From Taenia hydatigena (lineage: Eukaryota > Platyhelminthes > Cestoda > Cyclophyllidea > Taeniidae), in contig JADWOT020000010.1 in NCBI GenBank assembly GCA_036345935.2, forward strand, positions 2,732,571 to 2,796,570: a DNA stretch of 64,000 bases. The letters are read 5' to 3'. This document shows positions 63,710-64,000 of this stretch, one piece after another; position 1 is the first letter of the stretch, and each line of letters opens with the position of its first letter. Under the pieces are notes generated by a model. The model worked only from the letters and a program-made list of their open reading frames with translations, did not search any database and was not told the DNA's origin. The position numbers and the translations under genes are program-made.

Positions 63710-64000
63710 ATTCTGACTATTCACCTCTAGGTGACATCTTCTTTAGCGCGATCAAATATATTCCCGCGATTCGTAATGTAGATATGATCCTGCTGAACGC
63801 TCTATATTTGCTAATTTACCGGCGTACTCATGAGGCGAGAGTCCTCTACAGAGTCAAATCGCTAAGGCAACACCCGCGAAGAAATTTTCTCAGCTTTCCT
63901 CCTTCTCAATCGCATTAACAATAATCATTATGCAAAGCAATTGTTTGGGGGACGAGAATGTCAGAAGACCTAGAATTTCTGTTTTAACTGTAATGTAATA
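63710..64000 (-). pseudogene. F-box/ARF-like family relic F (runs off the window)
   Basis: The minus strand reads EILGLLTFSSPKQ, then IMIIVNAIEKEES and ITNRGNIFD, matching the end of the intact family exon. Three Trp codons of the family (in the WRIWHV and VIWRR segments) are TAG here, so the copy is dead. It continues beyond the window end, where more of the exon may lie. Closest in sequence to relic C at 29858-30096. Confidence 0.6.

Noticed and set aside
1..64000. CRISPR array, rRNA or prokaryotic operon
   Set aside because: No regularly spaced direct repeats, no rRNA-like stretch and no tightly packed co-directional genes were seen.

Overview
This window looks like gene-poor, moderately AT-rich animal DNA. 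Exons of about 60-180 bases are separated by introns of about 80-170 bases with GT-AG or GC-AG ends. There are no prokaryotic operons, no long single-exon genes and no housekeeping gene that I recognise. A compact invertebrate genome (for example a flatworm or an arthropod) fits, but nothing here fixes the taxon. An 816-base run of N at 15466-16281 is an assembly gap.

Almost everything interpretable belongs to two dispersed gene families plus one inverted duplication. Family 1 is a five-exon C2H2 zinc-finger gene present four times: 4925-6119 minus, 21491-22709 minus, 42009-43217 plus and 57559-58526 plus. Exon lengths of 61, 146, 115 and 180 bases and the intron phases are shared between copies, so the model supports itself by comparison. 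Every copy carries disabling lesions. A lone related finger exon lies at 48467-48694 minus.

Family 2 encodes an F-box followed by a degenerate ARF-like GTPase fold, the architecture of FBXO4. One long intact exon lies at 31737-32654 plus. A frameshifted near-full copy is at 52388-53354 minus. Shorter relics of the C-terminal part are at 29858-30096 minus, 37630-37848 plus, 45903-46042 minus and 63710-64000 minus, with a doubtful one at 41409-41768 plus.

A block of about 2.1 kb at 6893-8953 is repeated in inverted orientation at 24326-26420. It contains unidentified reading frames on both strands, with conserved splice donors. The two arms face each other across about 15 kb that includes the N gap. 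A separate GC-rich unit at 23310-23750 minus has a TATA box, a Trp/Cys-rich 44-codon frame, an overlapping Arg-rich frame and a polyadenylation signal. Two weak reverse-transcriptase-like relics lie at 50298-50610 and 61630-61930. The rest, over 40 kb, shows nothing I can support as genes. The window reads as a birth-and-death zone for two lineage-specific, presumably regulatory, gene families. That interpretation is an inference; the copies and their lesions are seen directly.
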